From the NCBI GenBank assembly GCA_012959995.1, contig DUCC01000034.1:1-64000 (forward strand): a stretch of DNA of 64,000 bases, read 5' to 3'. This document shows positions 53,665-64,000 of this stretch, one piece after another. The DNA is from Acidimicrobiia bacterium (lineage in GTDB: Bacteria > Actinomycetota > Acidimicrobiia > Acidimicrobiales > MedAcidi-G1). Made by a program: the position numbers and the translations under genes. The notes below the pieces were generated by a model. That model was not told the origin of the DNA and did not search any database. It saw nothing but the letters and a program-made list of their open reading frames with translations. The stretch's first letter is position 1. Every line of letters starts with the position of its first letter.

Positions 53665-55881
53665 TTAACTCGTAGCGGCGTCGCCTGCTTCGAGGGCTTC
53701 CAGTACATGAAGTGAGATGTCGCCGACCTTGACGTCGGATTCCTCCACGCCTTCGCCTTTTACCCCGTCGTCGATCATGACGTAGCAAAAGGGGCAAGCG
53801 GTAGCAATGCGGGTGGCTCCGGTGGCCAACAGCTCTTGAGAGCGTTCTACGTTGATGTTTTTGCCGGTGTCTTCTTCCATAAACATGCGGCCGCCGCCCG
53901 CGCCACAGCACATACCTTTGGTTCCGGACCGTTCGGCTTCTACTACTTGAATGCCGCCGAGCGAACCCAACACTTTGCGGGGGGCTTGGTAAACATCATT
54001 GTGGCGGCCGAGATAACAAGAGTCGTGGTAGACGATGCGTTCCTCTAACCGAGCGTTGCTCATGTCGAGTTTTCCGGCTTCGATGAGCCATTCCAAGAGT
54101 TGACTGTGGTGAATAACTTCGTAGTGGCCGCCCAGTTGTGGGTATTCATTGCCCAAGGTGTTAAAGCAGTGCGGGCATTGGGTAATAATTTTTTTAACAC
54201 CCATCCCGTTTAAGGCCTCTATGTTTTGCATAGCCAACATTTGGAAAATGTATTCGTTGCCGGAGCGGCGGGCGGGGTCGCCGGTGCACATTTCTGACGG
54301 GCCGAGGATAGAAAATGACACCCCGGCTCGGGTCATGAGTTTGGCCATGGCTCGGGAGACTTTTTTGTTTTTGTCGTCAAAGGCCCCGGCGCAACCCACC
54401 CAGTAGAGGTATTCGGAATCAAAGGGGTCGCCGCCGTCGAGCACTTCGATGCCTTCGATGTCGCCTACCCAGTCGGCTCGTTCGCTTTGAGAAAGACCCC
54501 ACGGGTTGCTGGAGTTTTCCATGGACCGGTAGGCGGCGCCCAATTCGGTAGGGAAGTCGGATTCCATAAGCGACAGGTAGCGCCGCATGTCCAAAATTTT
54601 GTCCATGATTTCAATATTGACCGGGCAGATTTCGTCGCAGGCTCGGCAGGTGGTGCAGGCCCAGAGTTCTTCGCCAGTGATGCGCTCAAACATGGCGTTG
54701 GCGGGCACGGTGATGTCCGGGTCGACGCCTAGGGGTGGGGAGACTACGGGGCTTCCGGTGGCGGCCATGATTTCGCCGGTCTTGAGTACGATTTCTCGTG
54801 GGTCTAATGGTTTGCCGGTGGCGTGTGCGGGGCACACACTGGTGCAGCGGCCGCACATGGTGCACGAGTCGGTGTCGAGCAGTTGTTTCCAGGTGAAGTC
54901 TTCGATGGTGGCGGCGCCGAAGCTTTCGAGTTCGGTTTCCATCAGGTTGGGCATGGGTTTCATGGCGCCCTTGGGGCGGTCACGGTCTTTGAGATACATG
55001 TTGAGCGGCGAGGTAAACATGTGGCGCAACATGGTGATGGGTAGCAAAGCTAAAAAGGCCATGAAGGACAGTACGTGGGCGATCCACCAGGCTTGATGCC
55101 ATCCGTGTATTTGGTCGGCGAAGAAGTCAACGTCTTTGATGAGCAACCCAAGAGGGTAGCCCACAACGGACCAAGTTTCGGCCTCGTTACCGAGCCCGCC
55201 GGGGGCCGCTTGGAGAGCGATGCGAAAGGCTTCGACACCGAGGCCGGTAACCCCGATGGCCAATAAAATAAGTAGTCCTGCGGCGTGCTCTGGTTTGGAT
55301 TTTATGCGAATGCGGTAGGGACGAAAGCGGCGGGGCCCGAAGCGCCGCAGTACGGCCCAGGTGACGCCGATTAAAAAGAGCAGGCCGGCGACATCGCCCA
55401 CCAGGGTGTAGGCCCGGTAAACGTCGCCATGAAGGAATTTGAGGCTTTCTGGTACTTGGTGGTTGATTTCCAGCACTGTGGTAACGGCCAGAAGAATAAG
55501 GAAAGGGAAGTACATCAAGGAGTGCATGACTCCGGCGGCGGGATCACGCAGCAGGGTTTTCATGTAAACCCCGGAGCGGAAGTCACCGAAGCGTTTTTTG
55601 GCGTTGCTCTTGGTGGTGGATCGATTGTCGGGGGTGCCGCGTTCCCAGTTTTTCATGCGGTTAGCAAAAAGGATGGAGCCGTAAATGATAAGTGCCGGGA
55701 TGACTGAATAGAAGGCCACCTTGAGGGCGCCGGGGATGTTGCCAAAGACCTCGCGAGTAACGGTTGATTCGTCGTGCCACCCGTTGACTGTGGCGGCGAT
55801 CCCCGAGATGACGGTTACTGCGGCAACCGAAACACCAAGGATTATTGAAAGGTGATGGGGGCGAAGTTCTTTCTGGCTCAT
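53665..55881 (-). CDS. etfD: Membrane iron-sulfur oxidoreductase, EtfD/HdrD-like (Rv0338c type)
   Basis: About 738 aa from ATG 55881; an upstream in-frame extension to 55962 is possible, and neither has a strong ribosome-binding site. The N-terminal half has several helices of a NarI-like haem-binding membrane domain. Two 4Fe-4S clusters follow (CTMCGRCTSVCP and CTTCRACDEICP), then two CCG cysteine-rich domains (CPHCFNTLGNEYP and CCGAGGG). In mycobacteria EtfD passes electrons from ETF, reduced by fatty-acid beta-oxidation, to menaquinone. Divergent from the ammonium transporter gene. Confidence 0.88.
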   Translation of the reverse strand: MSQKELRPHHLSIILGVSVAAVTVISGIAATVNGWHDESTVTREVFGNIPGALKVAFYSVIPALIIYGSILFANRMKNWERGTPDNRSTTKSNAKKRFGDFRSGVYMKTLLRDPAAGVMHSLMYFPFLILLAVTTVLEINHQVPESLKFLHGDVYRAYTLVGDVAGLLFLIGVTWAVLRRFGPRRFRPYRIRIKSKPEHAAGLLILLAIGVTGLGVEAFRIALQAAPGGLGNEAETWSVVGYPLGLLIKDVDFFADQIHGWHQAWWIAHVLSFMAFLALLPITMLRHMFTSPLNMYLKDRDRPKGAMKPMPNLMETELESFGAATIEDFTWKQLLDTDSCTMCGRCTSVCPAHATGKPLDPREIVLKTGEIMAATGSPVVSPPLGVDPDITVPANAMFERITGEELWACTTCRACDEICPVNIEIMDKILDMRRYLSLMESDFPTELGAAYRSMENSSNPWGLSQSERADWVGDIEGIEVLDGGDPFDSEYLYWVGCAGAFDDKNKKVSRAMAKLMTRAGVSFSILGPSEMCTGDPARRSGNEYIFQMLAMQNIEALNGMGVKKIITQCPHCFNTLGNEYPQLGGHYEVIHHSQLLEWLIEAGKLDMSNARLEERIVYHDSCYLGRHNDVYQAPRKVLGSLGGIQVVEAERSGTKGMCCGAGGGRMFMEEDTGKNINVERSQELLATGATRIATACPFCYVMIDDGVKGEGVEESDVKVGDISLHVLEALEAGDAATS

Positions 55882-56022
55882 ATAAAACGAAACACTATCG
55901 CCCTTAAGGCCTTGGTGAGAAGGTCGCCGAAAGGTCGCTGTTTTGTTACCGCCCCGAAACAAGCCGGAAACGAAAGACCTTTAACGTTTTTAGTGTTAGT
56001 TCTGACCACCGAGGAGAGAAAC

Positions 56023-57408
56023 GTGTTTAATTTTTTTGCAAGAAAGCCCCGATTTCGTAAAATAGCTTTTGGCCTGTTTGGAGTAGCGGGGGCGGTGATG
56101 GTAACGGCGACTCCAGCGGCGGCGCAAGAACTTACTGCGTCTGACAACACAGCGTTGTTGACCAGCCTGTGGCTATTAGTAGCGGGCTGCATGGTGTTTT
56201 TAATGCAAGCTGGGTTTGCCTTAGTGGAAGCAGGGCTTACGCGGGCAAAAAATATCGGTAATATTATGGCGAAAAACTTGGCCGACATGGCGGTTGGTGC
56301 ACTGGCTTTTTGGGCGGTGGGGTTTGCGTTTGCTTTCGGTAGCGACACAGGGAGCCTTATTGGGGGCGACAATTTTTTCCTTTCGAAGATGCCCGAGTCT
56401 TTCTTGGGCGGGGGCGATGTGCTGGCGACCCCCTCGTTCTTTTTCTTTCAAGTGGTGTTTGCGGCAACGGCGGTCACCATTGCTTCGGGGGCCATGGCGG
56501 AGCGCACTAAGTTTTCGGCTTACTTAATTTTTAGTGCGGTGATGTCGGCATTCATCTACCCAGTGGTGGTGCACATGTTTTGGCAAGGCGAGGGGTTGCT
56601 AAGTGACCTGGCCATTGGTCAAGCCCGTTTTACTGACTTTGCCGGGTCAACCATTGTCCACAGTACGGGAGGGTGGGCAGCCTTGATGGGTGCTATTTTC
56701 CTCGGCCCTCGTTTGGGTAAGTACGGCCCAAATGGTGAGCCTCGAGCGATCCCGGGTCACAACATCGGGTTTGTGGTTATTGGGGTCTTTATTCTGTGGT
56801 TTGGCTGGTTTGGCTTTAACGGAGGGTCTGAGTTGGCCATGGATGAATGGGTGGCCCACACCATCATGACCACACTGTTGGCTGCTTCAGCAGGCGTTTT
56901 GAGTGCTGGGGCGGTTATTTGGCGCAAAACGGGGGCCATGGATGTGGGTATGGCCGGCAACGGCGCCTTGGCGGGTTTGGTGAGCATTACCGCTGGTACA
57001 GGGGCTTTGACCTTCGCTGGGGCGGTAGCCACCGGAGCCATTGGTGGGATTATTGTGGTCTATTCGGTTATCGCTATTGAGCGTCGGGGCATTGATGACC
57101 CGGTGGGGGCGGTGTCGGTGCACGGTATTTGTGGGGTGTGGGGCACCTTGGCGGTTGGCCTTTTTGCTCGATACGACGATGCCTTTTTAGGGCGTGAAAA
57201 CGCCGGCTTATTTTATGGTGGCGGCGTCGACCAGTTGGTGGTGCAAGCCATTGGGGTGCTGGTGGTAGCGGTTTGGGTGCTGGGTACTTCGGCGCTGCTC
57301 TTTAAAACTATTAAAGAAACCATTGGCCTTCGCGTGGACAAGCAGGAAGAGTGGGAGGGCCTTGACTTGGCCGAACATGGTTCGCCCGGTTACAGCCTGG
57401 TCGACTAG
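56023..57408 (+). CDS. amt: Ammonium transporter (Amt family)
   Basis: 461 aa from GTG 56023, with GAGGAGA upstream and a signal-peptide-like N-terminus (ATPAAAQE). Eleven-helix Amt core with the twin pore His in [13 protein letters not shown] and [12 protein letters not shown], and the [20 protein letters not shown] block. No glnK follows, which is usual elsewhere. The 3' end overlaps convergent gpmA by 4 bases. Confidence 0.95.
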   Translation: MFNFFARKPRFRKIAFGLFGVAGAVMVTATPAAAQELTASDNTALLTSLWLLVAGCMVFLMQAGFALVEAGLTRAKNIGNIMAKNLADMAVGALAFWAVGFAFAFGSDTGSLIGGDNFFLSKMPESFLGGGDVLATPSFFFFQVVFAATAVTIASGAMAERTKFSAYLIFSAVMSAFIYPVVVHMFWQGEGLLSDLAIGQARFTDFAGSTIVHSTGGWAALMGAIFLGPRLGKYGPNGEPRAIPGHNIGFVVIGVFILWFGWFGFNGGSELAMDEWVAHTIMTTLLAASAGVLSAGAVIWRKTGAMDVGMAGNGALAGLVSITAGTGALTFAGAVATGAIGGIIVVYSVIAIERRGIDDPVGAVSVHGICGVWGTLAVGLFARYDDAFLGRENAGLFYGGGVDQLVVQAIGVLVVAVWVLGTSALLFKTIKETIGLRVDKQEEWEGLDLAEHGSPGYSLVD

Positions 57409-58154
57409 CCGGCTTGGCGGGCTACGGCTTGTGCGGCGGCTTGTGCGGCGGCCGGGTCTAACGAGCGTTGGAGTACCGGTTTGGCTTCTAAGGGTTTTCC
57501 TTGGGGGTCGAGCTGGTAAATCAACGGGGTGCCGGTGGGGATGTTGAGTTCGGCGATGTCTTGATCGCTGATGTGGTCGAGGTATTTACACAAGGAGCGC
57601 AGGCTGTTGCCGTGGGCGGCCACTAACACGGTGCGGCCGTTTTGCAGGTCGGGCAAGATGTCGCTTTCCCAATAGGGGACCATTCGGTCGACTACGTCGG
57701 CGAGGCATTCGGTGAGGGGCACTTGGTCGAGGTGGGCGTAGCGGGGGTCACCGTTGGGGTTGTAGGGGTTGTCGTCGGCGATGGGTGGGGGCGGGGTGTG
57801 GTAGCCGCGGCGCCAGGCTTGGAGTTGTTCTTGGCCAAATTTTTCACCGGTTTCGGTTTTGTTGAGCCCGGTGAGGTCGCCGTAGTGGCGTTCGTTGAGG
57901 CGCCAACTTCGTTTTACGGGGATCCATGAGCGGTTGAGGGCACCCAGGGTGAGTTCGGCGGTGCGGATGGCCCGGGTTTGTAGTGAGGTGTGGACAATGT
58001 CGGGCAAAATGTTGGCTTGCTCAAGGAGGTCAGCGCCGGCGAGAGCTTCGTTGACGCCCTGTTCGGTGAGGCCGCTGTCGTACCATCCGGTGAATTGGTT
58101 GGTGGCGTTCCATTCGGATTGGCCGTGGCGAAGAAGTATGAGGGTTAATGCCAT
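57405..58154 (-). CDS. gpmA: 2,3-bisphosphoglycerate-dependent phosphoglycerate mutase
   Basis: 249 aa. Phospho-His motif [28 protein letters not shown] and [11 protein letters not shown] are all present. Interconverts 3- and 2-phosphoglycerate in glycolysis. The C-terminus is an Ala/Gln-rich tail. Shares the 216-base upstream gap with dnaK. Confidence 0.96.
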   Translation of the reverse strand: MALTLILLRHGQSEWNATNQFTGWYDSGLTEQGVNEALAGADLLEQANILPDIVHTSLQTRAIRTAELTLGALNRSWIPVKRSWRLNERHYGDLTGLNKTETGEKFGQEQLQAWRRGYHTPPPPIADDNPYNPNGDPRYAHLDQVPLTECLADVVDRMVPYWESDILPDLQNGRTVLVAAHGNSLRSLCKYLDHISDQDIAELNIPTGTPLIYQLDPQGKPLEAKPVLQRSLDPAAAQAAAQAVARQAG

Positions 58155-58198
58155 GAGAGTAGTTGATCATATTTTTTCACAAATAACTACCTTTCAAG

Positions 58199-58219
58199 GT
58201 TGATAATGAGGCACTCAAG
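58199..58219 (+). promoter_or_regulatory. HAIR-like HspR operator upstream of dnaK
   Basis: HAIR consensus is CTTGAGT-N7-ACTCAAG. Here the right arm ACTCAAG (58213-58219) is perfect, and the left arm GTTGATA (58199-58205) matches at the TTGA core with correct N7 spacing. HspR is encoded at the end of this operon. The overlapping GCACTC-N9-GAGTG at 58211-58230 also resembles CIRCE, the HrcA operator. Confidence 0.5.
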
Positions 58220-58288
58220 TCTTTAGAGTGTAGGTGCACCATAAATGGTGGCGTGAGGTCAGATAACCCCTACCCTGACTGGTCGGCC

Positions 58289-58310
58289 GGTTGTTTACCC
58301 CCAAACAACC
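58289..58310 (+). promoter_or_regulatory. Hairpin in the dnaK leader
   Basis: GGTTGTTT and AAACAACC form a perfect 8-bp stem with an ACCCCC loop; GGCC arms outside could extend it. It lies 60 bases before the start codon and could affect heat-dependent translation or mRNA stability (inference). Confidence 0.4.
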
Positions 58311-58370
58311 GAACCGGCCCACGTAAAGATCGCAAAGTTTAATACAAAACGACGAAATAAAGGAAAAATC

Positions 58371-60203
58371 ATGAGCAAAGCAGTAGGCATCGACCTCGGA
58401 ACCACTAACTCGGTAGTCAGCGTTTTGGAAGGCGGCGACCCAGTAGTGATCGCCAACGCAGAGGGCTCTCGCACCACTCCTTCCGTAGTGGCTTTCGCCA
58501 AAGACGGCGAAGTTCTGGTTGGCGAAGTGGCCAAGCGTCAAGCCATCACCAACCCAGGACGCACCATCCGCTCGGTAAAACGCCACATGGGCACCAACTG
58601 GACCCAAGAAATAGACGACAAAAAATATACTGCACAAGAAATCTCGGCCCGTACCCTGCAAAAGCTCAAGCGAGACGCCGAGGCCTACTTGGGCACCACG
58701 GTTGACAAAGCAGTAATTACTGTCCCGGCTTACTTCGACGATGCTCAGCGCACCGCCACCAAAGAAGCAGGGCAAATTGCTGGCCTTGAAGTACTACGCA
58801 TCATCAACGAACCCACCGCAGCAGCCCTGGCCTACGGTTTAGAAAGCGACGCCACCGATGAAACCATTTTGGTTTTCGACCTGGGAGGCGGCACCTTCGA
58901 CGTGTCTGTATTAGAAATCGGCGACGGAGTCTTTGAAGTAAAAGCTACGCATGGTGACACCAACCTGGGCGGCGACGACTGGGATCAAAAAGTCATTGAC
59001 TGGCTGGTTACTTCGTTCAAAAATGACCATGGTGTCGACTTGGGCGCTGATCCCATGGCCGAACAACGTCTTAAAGAAGCAGCCGAAAAAGCCAAAGTCG
59101 AACTCTCGCAAGTGCAACAAACACAAATCAACTTGCCTTTCGTGACCGCAACAGACTCCGGCCCCTTGCACTTGGATTACACCTTGACGCGAGCCAAGTT
59201 TCAAGAACTCACCGCCGACCTCCTCGAGCGCTGCCGTTCACCGTTCGAACAGGCGGTTAAAGACGCTGGCCTGACCAAAGGCGAAATTGATCACGTGATT
59301 TTGGTGGGCGGTTCTACCCGCATGCCAGCAGTCACCGAACTGGTACAACAAATCACCGGCAAAGAGCCCTCAAAAAACGTCAACCCCGATGAAGTAGTAG
59401 CTATCGGTGCGGCAGTTCAAGCTGGCGTGCTGGTCGGTGAAGTAAAAGATGTGCTCTTGCTCGATGTCACCCCGCTTTCTTTGGGTATTGAAACCAAAGG
59501 TGGGGTTATGACCCGACTCATTGATCGCAACACCACTATCCCCATTCAAAAATCAGAGACCTTCTCCACGGCCGATGACGGGCAGTCCTCGGTAGAGATT
59601 CACGTGCTGCAAGGTGAGCGAGAGATGGCTCAATTCAACAAGACCTTAGGCAAGTTCCAGTTGGTGGATATCCCCCCAGCCCCTCGTGGCACCCCGCAGA
59701 TTGAGGTCACCTTCGACATCGATGCCAACGGCATTGTGCATGTCTCGGCCAAAGACCGGGCCACCGGCAACGAGCAATCCATCACCATCACCGGTCAATC
59801 GTCGCTCGACGCTGAGATCATTGAACAAATGGTGCAAGATGCTGAAGCACATGCCGACGAAGACCGGTTGCGTAAAGAGCAGGTAGAAACCCGCAACAAC
59901 GCCGACAATGCGGTGTACCAGACCGAGAAATTGTTGATCGACCAGGGCGAAGAACTTACTGACGACGAAAAGTCTGACGTAGAAGTCAAGTTGGCTGCCC
60001 TAAAAGAAACCTTGACCAACGAAGAAGCCAGCAACGAAACTATTTCTGAAGAAACCGAAGCACTCATGGCCGCCAGTCAAGAGTTTGGGCAACGCCTCTA
60101 CGAAGCGGCCGCCCAGAAAGCCGAAGCTGAGGGGTCTGATGAAGCAACCGAAAGCGGCTCCGACGATGACGTGGTCGACGCGGAGATCGTTGACGAACAG
60201 TGA
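58371..60203 (+). CDS. dnaK: Chaperone DnaK (Hsp70)
   Basis: 610 aa. [13 protein letters not shown], the second phosphate loop [15 protein letters not shown] and the adenosine motif [13 protein letters not shown] mark the ATPase domain. The substrate-binding domain follows, and the acidic tail ends [24 protein letters not shown] precedes the ATG. Overlaps grpE by 4 bases. Confidence 0.98.
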   Translation: MSKAVGIDLGTTNSVVSVLEGGDPVVIANAEGSRTTPSVVAFAKDGEVLVGEVAKRQAITNPGRTIRSVKRHMGTNWTQEIDDKKYTAQEISARTLQKLKRDAEAYLGTTVDKAVITVPAYFDDAQRTATKEAGQIAGLEVLRIINEPTAAALAYGLESDATDETILVFDLGGGTFDVSVLEIGDGVFEVKATHGDTNLGGDDWDQKVIDWLVTSFKNDHGVDLGADPMAEQRLKEAAEKAKVELSQVQQTQINLPFVTATDSGPLHLDYTLTRAKFQELTADLLERCRSPFEQAVKDAGLTKGEIDHVILVGGSTRMPAVTELVQQITGKEPSKNVNPDEVVAIGAAVQAGVLVGEVKDVLLLDVTPLSLGIETKGGVMTRLIDRNTTIPIQKSETFSTADDGQSSVEIHVLQGEREMAQFNKTLGKFQLVDIPPAPRGTPQIEVTFDIDANGIVHVSAKDRATGNEQSITITGQSSLDAEIIEQMVQDAEAHADEDRLRKEQVETRNNADNAVYQTEKLLIDQGEELTDDEKSDVEVKLAALKETLTNEEASNETISEETEALMAASQEFGQRLYEAAAQKAEAEGSDEATESGSDDDVVDAEIVDEQ

Positions 60204-60703
60204 GCGAAGAAACCGTTGAATCTTTAGAACCTGAGATCGTTGAAGAAAACTCAACGCCCGCAGAGGAAGAGGTTGCAGAGGTTGACCCACTGGTGCAAAT
60301 GGCCGAAGAGCGCGATGCTTACCTGTTGGATCTTCAACGGGTGAGCGCCGAGTTTGCGAACTTTCGTAAACAAAACGAACGGCGTAACGCCGAGGTCGCC
60401 GGCCGAGCACAAGCAACCCTCGTTAACCAGTTGCTTCCGGTGCTCGATGCTTGTGACCTCGCAGTTGACCACGCCGCACAAGACGTACTGCCAATACAAA
60501 CAGCCTTACTTTCGGCGCTGGAAGCGGCTGGCCTGGAAGTTATTAACCCCCTTGATTCTTTATTTGACCCCAACTGCCACGAAGCAGTGTTGAGAGAAGA
60601 AGGCACCGAGGGTCAAGAACAGCAAGTGATCGAAGTACTGCGTCACGGCTATGTCTGGGCCGGCCAAGTAATTCGCCCCGCCATGGTCAAGGTACGTGGC
60701 TAG
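60200..60703 (+). CDS. grpE: Nucleotide exchange factor GrpE
   Basis: 167 aa from GTG 60200. An acidic N-terminus, the long coiled coil ([27 protein letters not shown]) and the beta-rich head ([38 protein letters not shown]) are complete. Releases ADP from DnaK. Translation is coupled to dnaK. Confidence 0.96.
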   Translation: MSEETVESLEPEIVEENSTPAEEEVAEVDPLVQMAEERDAYLLDLQRVSAEFANFRKQNERRNAEVAGRAQATLVNQLLPVLDACDLAVDHAAQDVLPIQTALLSALEAAGLEVINPLDSLFDPNCHEAVLREEGTEGQEQQVIEVLRHGYVWAGQVIRPAMVKVRG

Positions 60704-60711
60704 GGGGACCC

Positions 60712-61638
60712 ATGGCCATTCAACAAGAGTGGTTTGAAAAAGACTACTACGCCACTTTGGGCGTAGATAAAGGTGCGTCAGCCAAGGAAGTCACCAAGGC
60801 CTACCGCAATTTGGCGCGCAAACTTCACCCAGATGCGAACCCCGGCGACGACGCCGCCGAAGCCAAATTTAAAGAGATTTCTGCTGCCTACGACGTAGTA
60901 GGCGACGAAAAAAAGCGCAGCGAGTACGACGAAGCACGCCGCTTGGGGCCCATGGGGGGTGGCTTCGGCAACCAAGGAGCGGGCTTCCCTGGAGGTTTTC
61001 CCGGTGGTGGCCAGTTTGACCTCAGTGATCTTTTTGGCGGTGATTTTGGTTTCGGAGGAAACGCTGGTCGTTCACGCCGAGGTTCTGATCTAGAAACCAC
61101 CCTGTCGCTTCCTTTTCGAGAAGCAGTTTTTGGGGTAACGACCACCGTCTCGCTGGCTGGCGGCCCCAACCGAGCGGCAACTTCTCGTGAGGTCAAAGTC
61201 CGTATTCCGTCGGGGGTTAAACACGAGCAACGTATTCGCCTAAAAGGTGAAGGAGGCCCTGGCAACGGTGGCCCCGATGGTGACCTGTTTCTGGTTATCA
61301 ATGTTGAGCCCCACCCAGTGTTTGACCGTAAAGGTAACCACCTCACGGTGACTGTCCGGGTTTCCTGGTGGCAAGCGGTGCTCGGAGCAAAAGTTACTGT
61401 GCCGACCTTGGATGGCTCAGCGGTCACTGTCAAGGTTCCCCCGGGAACACCAACCGGTCGAACCTTTCGCGTTAAAAAACGCGGCGTACAAAACGGAAGC
61501 CGAACCGGCGACCTGTTGGCCACCATTGAAGTGGATGTCCCCACAGATTTAACCAAAGAACAAAAGGCTGCGGTAGAGGCCCTAGAACAATCTTTTTCGC
61601 CAACCCCTAGCCAGCCCGACGATGGCGTGAAAGAATAG
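60712..61638 (+). CDS. dnaJ: DnaJ-type co-chaperone lacking the zinc-finger domain
   Basis: 308 aa. J-domain with HPD (ARKLHPDANPGDD) at about residue 38, a Gly/Phe-rich region (about 80-110), then two beta-barrel C-terminal domains. The four CxxCxGxG motifs of full DnaJ are absent, so this is a class II (CbpA-like) J-protein in the dnaK-grpE-dnaJ-hspR position. It stimulates DnaK ATP hydrolysis. Confidence 0.92.
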   Translation: MAIQQEWFEKDYYATLGVDKGASAKEVTKAYRNLARKLHPDANPGDDAAEAKFKEISAAYDVVGDEKKRSEYDEARRLGPMGGGFGNQGAGFPGGFPGGGQFDLSDLFGGDFGFGGNAGRSRRGSDLETTLSLPFREAVFGVTTTVSLAGGPNRAATSREVKVRIPSGVKHEQRIRLKGEGGPGNGGPDGDLFLVINVEPHPVFDRKGNHLTVTVRVSWWQAVLGAKVTVPTLDGSAVTVKVPPGTPTGRTFRVKKRGVQNGSRTGDLLATIEVDVPTDLTKEQKAAVEALEQSFSPTPSQPDDGVKE

Positions 61639-61644
61639 AACCTG

Positions 61645-62034
61645 ATGCCTTCTTCTCGCCCCCATCCTCGCCAAGCAATCTACGTAATCTCCGTAGCTGC
61701 TGAGTTGGCCGAAATGCATCCCCAAACCTTACGCATCTATGAACGCAAAGGGCTACTCGACCCGGCGCGAACCACCGGCGGAAACCGTCGTTACAGCGAT
61801 GAAGATATTTCTATGCTTCGTCGCATCGCTGAGTTAACGGCCACGGGCTTGAATTTGGTTGGCGTAAAAAAGGTTATGGAACTTGAAATGCGGGTGGCAG
61901 AAATGGAACGCCAGTTAGCTGAGGTTAAAGCAGCAGCCAACGACGCAATCGAAGAAGTACACCGTCAATATCGGCGAGATCTTGTGCCATTGCGACAAAG
62001 TGTGGCTGTTTACCGCCGTCCGCCACGCTCCTAG
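61645..62034 (+). CDS. hspR: Heat-shock repressor HspR (MerR family)
   Basis: 129 aa. MerR-type winged helix (YVISVAAELAEMHPQTLRIYERKGLLDPARTTGGNRRYSDEDISMLRRI) followed by a coiled coil. HspR represses the dnaK operon by binding HAIR sites, often with DnaK as co-repressor. Six bases after dnaJ, the standard actinobacterial autoregulated operon. A weak hairpin (62043-62064) follows. Confidence 0.93.
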   Translation: MPSSRPHPRQAIYVISVAAELAEMHPQTLRIYERKGLLDPARTTGGNRRYSDEDISMLRRIAELTATGLNLVGVKKVMELEMRVAEMERQLAEVKAAANDAIEEVHRQYRRDLVPLRQSVAVYRRPPRS

Positions 62035-62126
62035 GTCTCACTTTTCCCCTAAAAATCAGGGAAATATTGTGTTACAGCCGTGTTGCAATCCCCAGCGGCA
62101 CCCTTGAATCTCCGGCGGCAGAGAGT

Positions 62127-62151
62127 GTTTTCCACAAGTCCTGTGGAAAAC
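62127..62151. promoter_or_regulatory. Inverted DnaA-box-like pair upstream of purA
   Basis: GTTTTCCACA and TGTGGAAAAC form a perfect 10-bp inverted repeat with an AGTCC spacer. The 9-mer TTTTCCACA is the same variant as at 17499 and 17522 near dnaA. It lies in the 253-base gap between hspR and purA, which otherwise shows no gene. It may be a DnaA site, an operator or a terminator. Confidence 0.45.
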
Positions 62152-62245
62152 AACAATCCTTAGTGTGAGTCGCGCAACATTTAACCCTGAAATCAAACCC
62201 ATTAATTTCTTAAAATCAATTCAGGCCAGCGCTTTAGCCCGATAA

Positions 62246-63568
<1,323 letters not shown>

Positions 63569-63585
63569 AGGCAAGAACCCGGACG

Positions 63586-64000
63586 ATGAAAATCTGCATC
63601 GTCGGCTCCGGAGGGCGAGAACACGCATTGGCCCAGGCTCTGGGGCGTCACGGCGACGTTGTGGTAACCCCGGGCAACCCCGGTATCCCCGGGTCGGTAG
63701 CGACGCCTGCGACAGAAATTGACGCCGACCTTTTTGTGGTGGGCCCCGAGGCTCCCCTCGTAAACGGTTTGGCAGACCAACTACGGGCCCAAGGAAAACG
63801 AGTTTTTGGTCCCGGCGCCGATGGGGCACAACTTGAAGGATCAAAAGCCTGGATGAAACAGGTCCTAAACAAAGCCGGCGTGCCTACCGCCCGCTACGGG
63901 TCGTTCACCGACCATGCAGCAGCGCTGGCTTTTCTTGACCAAATGCACGACCTTTTCGTAATCAAAACCGATGGTTTAGCCGCCGGCAAAGGGGTACTGG
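63586..64000 (+). CDS. purD: Phosphoribosylamine-glycine ligase (3' truncated by window)
   Basis: The first 138 codons are present. MKICIVGSGGREHALA, NPGIPG, VGPEAPLVNGL, FGPGADGAQLEGSKAWMK and the start of the ATP-grasp domain (FVIKTDGLAAGKGVL) identify PurD. Second step of purine synthesis. Likely co-transcribed with purA. Confidence 0.96.
   Translation, partial: MKICIVGSGGREHALAQALGRHGDVVVTPGNPGIPGSVATPATEIDADLFVVGPEAPLVNGLADQLRAQGKRVFGPGADGAQLEGSKAWMKQVLNKAGVPTARYGSFTDHAAALAFLDQMHDLFVIKTDGLAAGKGVL

Overview
The window looks like a chromosomal segment spanning the replication origin of an actinobacterium, most likely a marine, moderate-GC member of the Acidimicrobiia. This is inference from gene order and families; no rRNA is present. 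Gene order around the origin matches Mycobacterium tuberculosis closely. On one side lie tRNA-Ile, DUF3566, gyrA, gyrB, a DUF721/DciA gene, recF, dnaN and dnaA. On the other side lie rpmH, rnpA, yidD, yidC, jag, rsmG, parA, parB, cwlM, trxA, trxB, an anti-sigma candidate, sigM, a pseudokinase, a DUF6049 (Rv3909-like) gene and pcnA. The dnaK-grpE-dnaJ-hspR operon and an EtfD-type iron-sulfur protein fit the same phylum.

Layout. Positions 1-3220 hold three tandem paralogous secreted proteins, the first cut by the window edge. All three end in an identical Gly-Ser-Pro-Leu-Phe-Thr-Gly tail and are separated by a repeated, covarying hairpin and leader cassette. An L,D-transpeptidase lipoprotein follows. 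Positions 3228-7408 hold a GH43-like lipoprotein, a HisN-type phosphatase, a DUF3105 lipoprotein, a saccharopine-dehydrogenase-like protein and a small ORF. Positions 7442-17950 are the replication block, read leftwards, with DnaA-box clusters on both sides of dnaA. Positions 17951-23222 are the rightward rpmH-to-parB block, with two perfect parS sites. Positions 23219-31852 are a leftward cell-envelope and redox cluster: GNAT, DUF6049, DegV, pseudokinase, SigM, anti-sigma, membrane protein, TrxB, TrxA, CwlM.

Positions 31992-43693 hold an HDAC-like deacetylase, pcnA, DUF5318, a phosphotransferase, panB, the rpsF-ssb-rpsR-rplI-dnaB ribosomal and replication group, an MscS channel and an aldolase/dehydrogenase fusion. 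Positions 43911-51827 hold a five-gene peptide ABC importer, convergent with a proline-racemase-family gene and an ornithine-cyclodeaminase-family gene. Positions 51871-64000 hold tRNA-Gly, a VOC gene interrupted by an amber codon, an HD protein, dcd, etfD, an ammonium transporter, gpmA, the HspR-controlled chaperone operon, purA and the start of purD.

The most unusual points are these: the SPLFTG-tailed paralog array; a parS site built into the rsmG terminator; a free-standing pseudokinase where mycobacteria have a MurJ-pseudokinase fusion, with no MurJ membrane part nearby; a strongly degenerate CwlM; a leucine at the main quinolone-resistance position of GyrA; and the single-codon Trp-to-amber lesion in the VOC gene.
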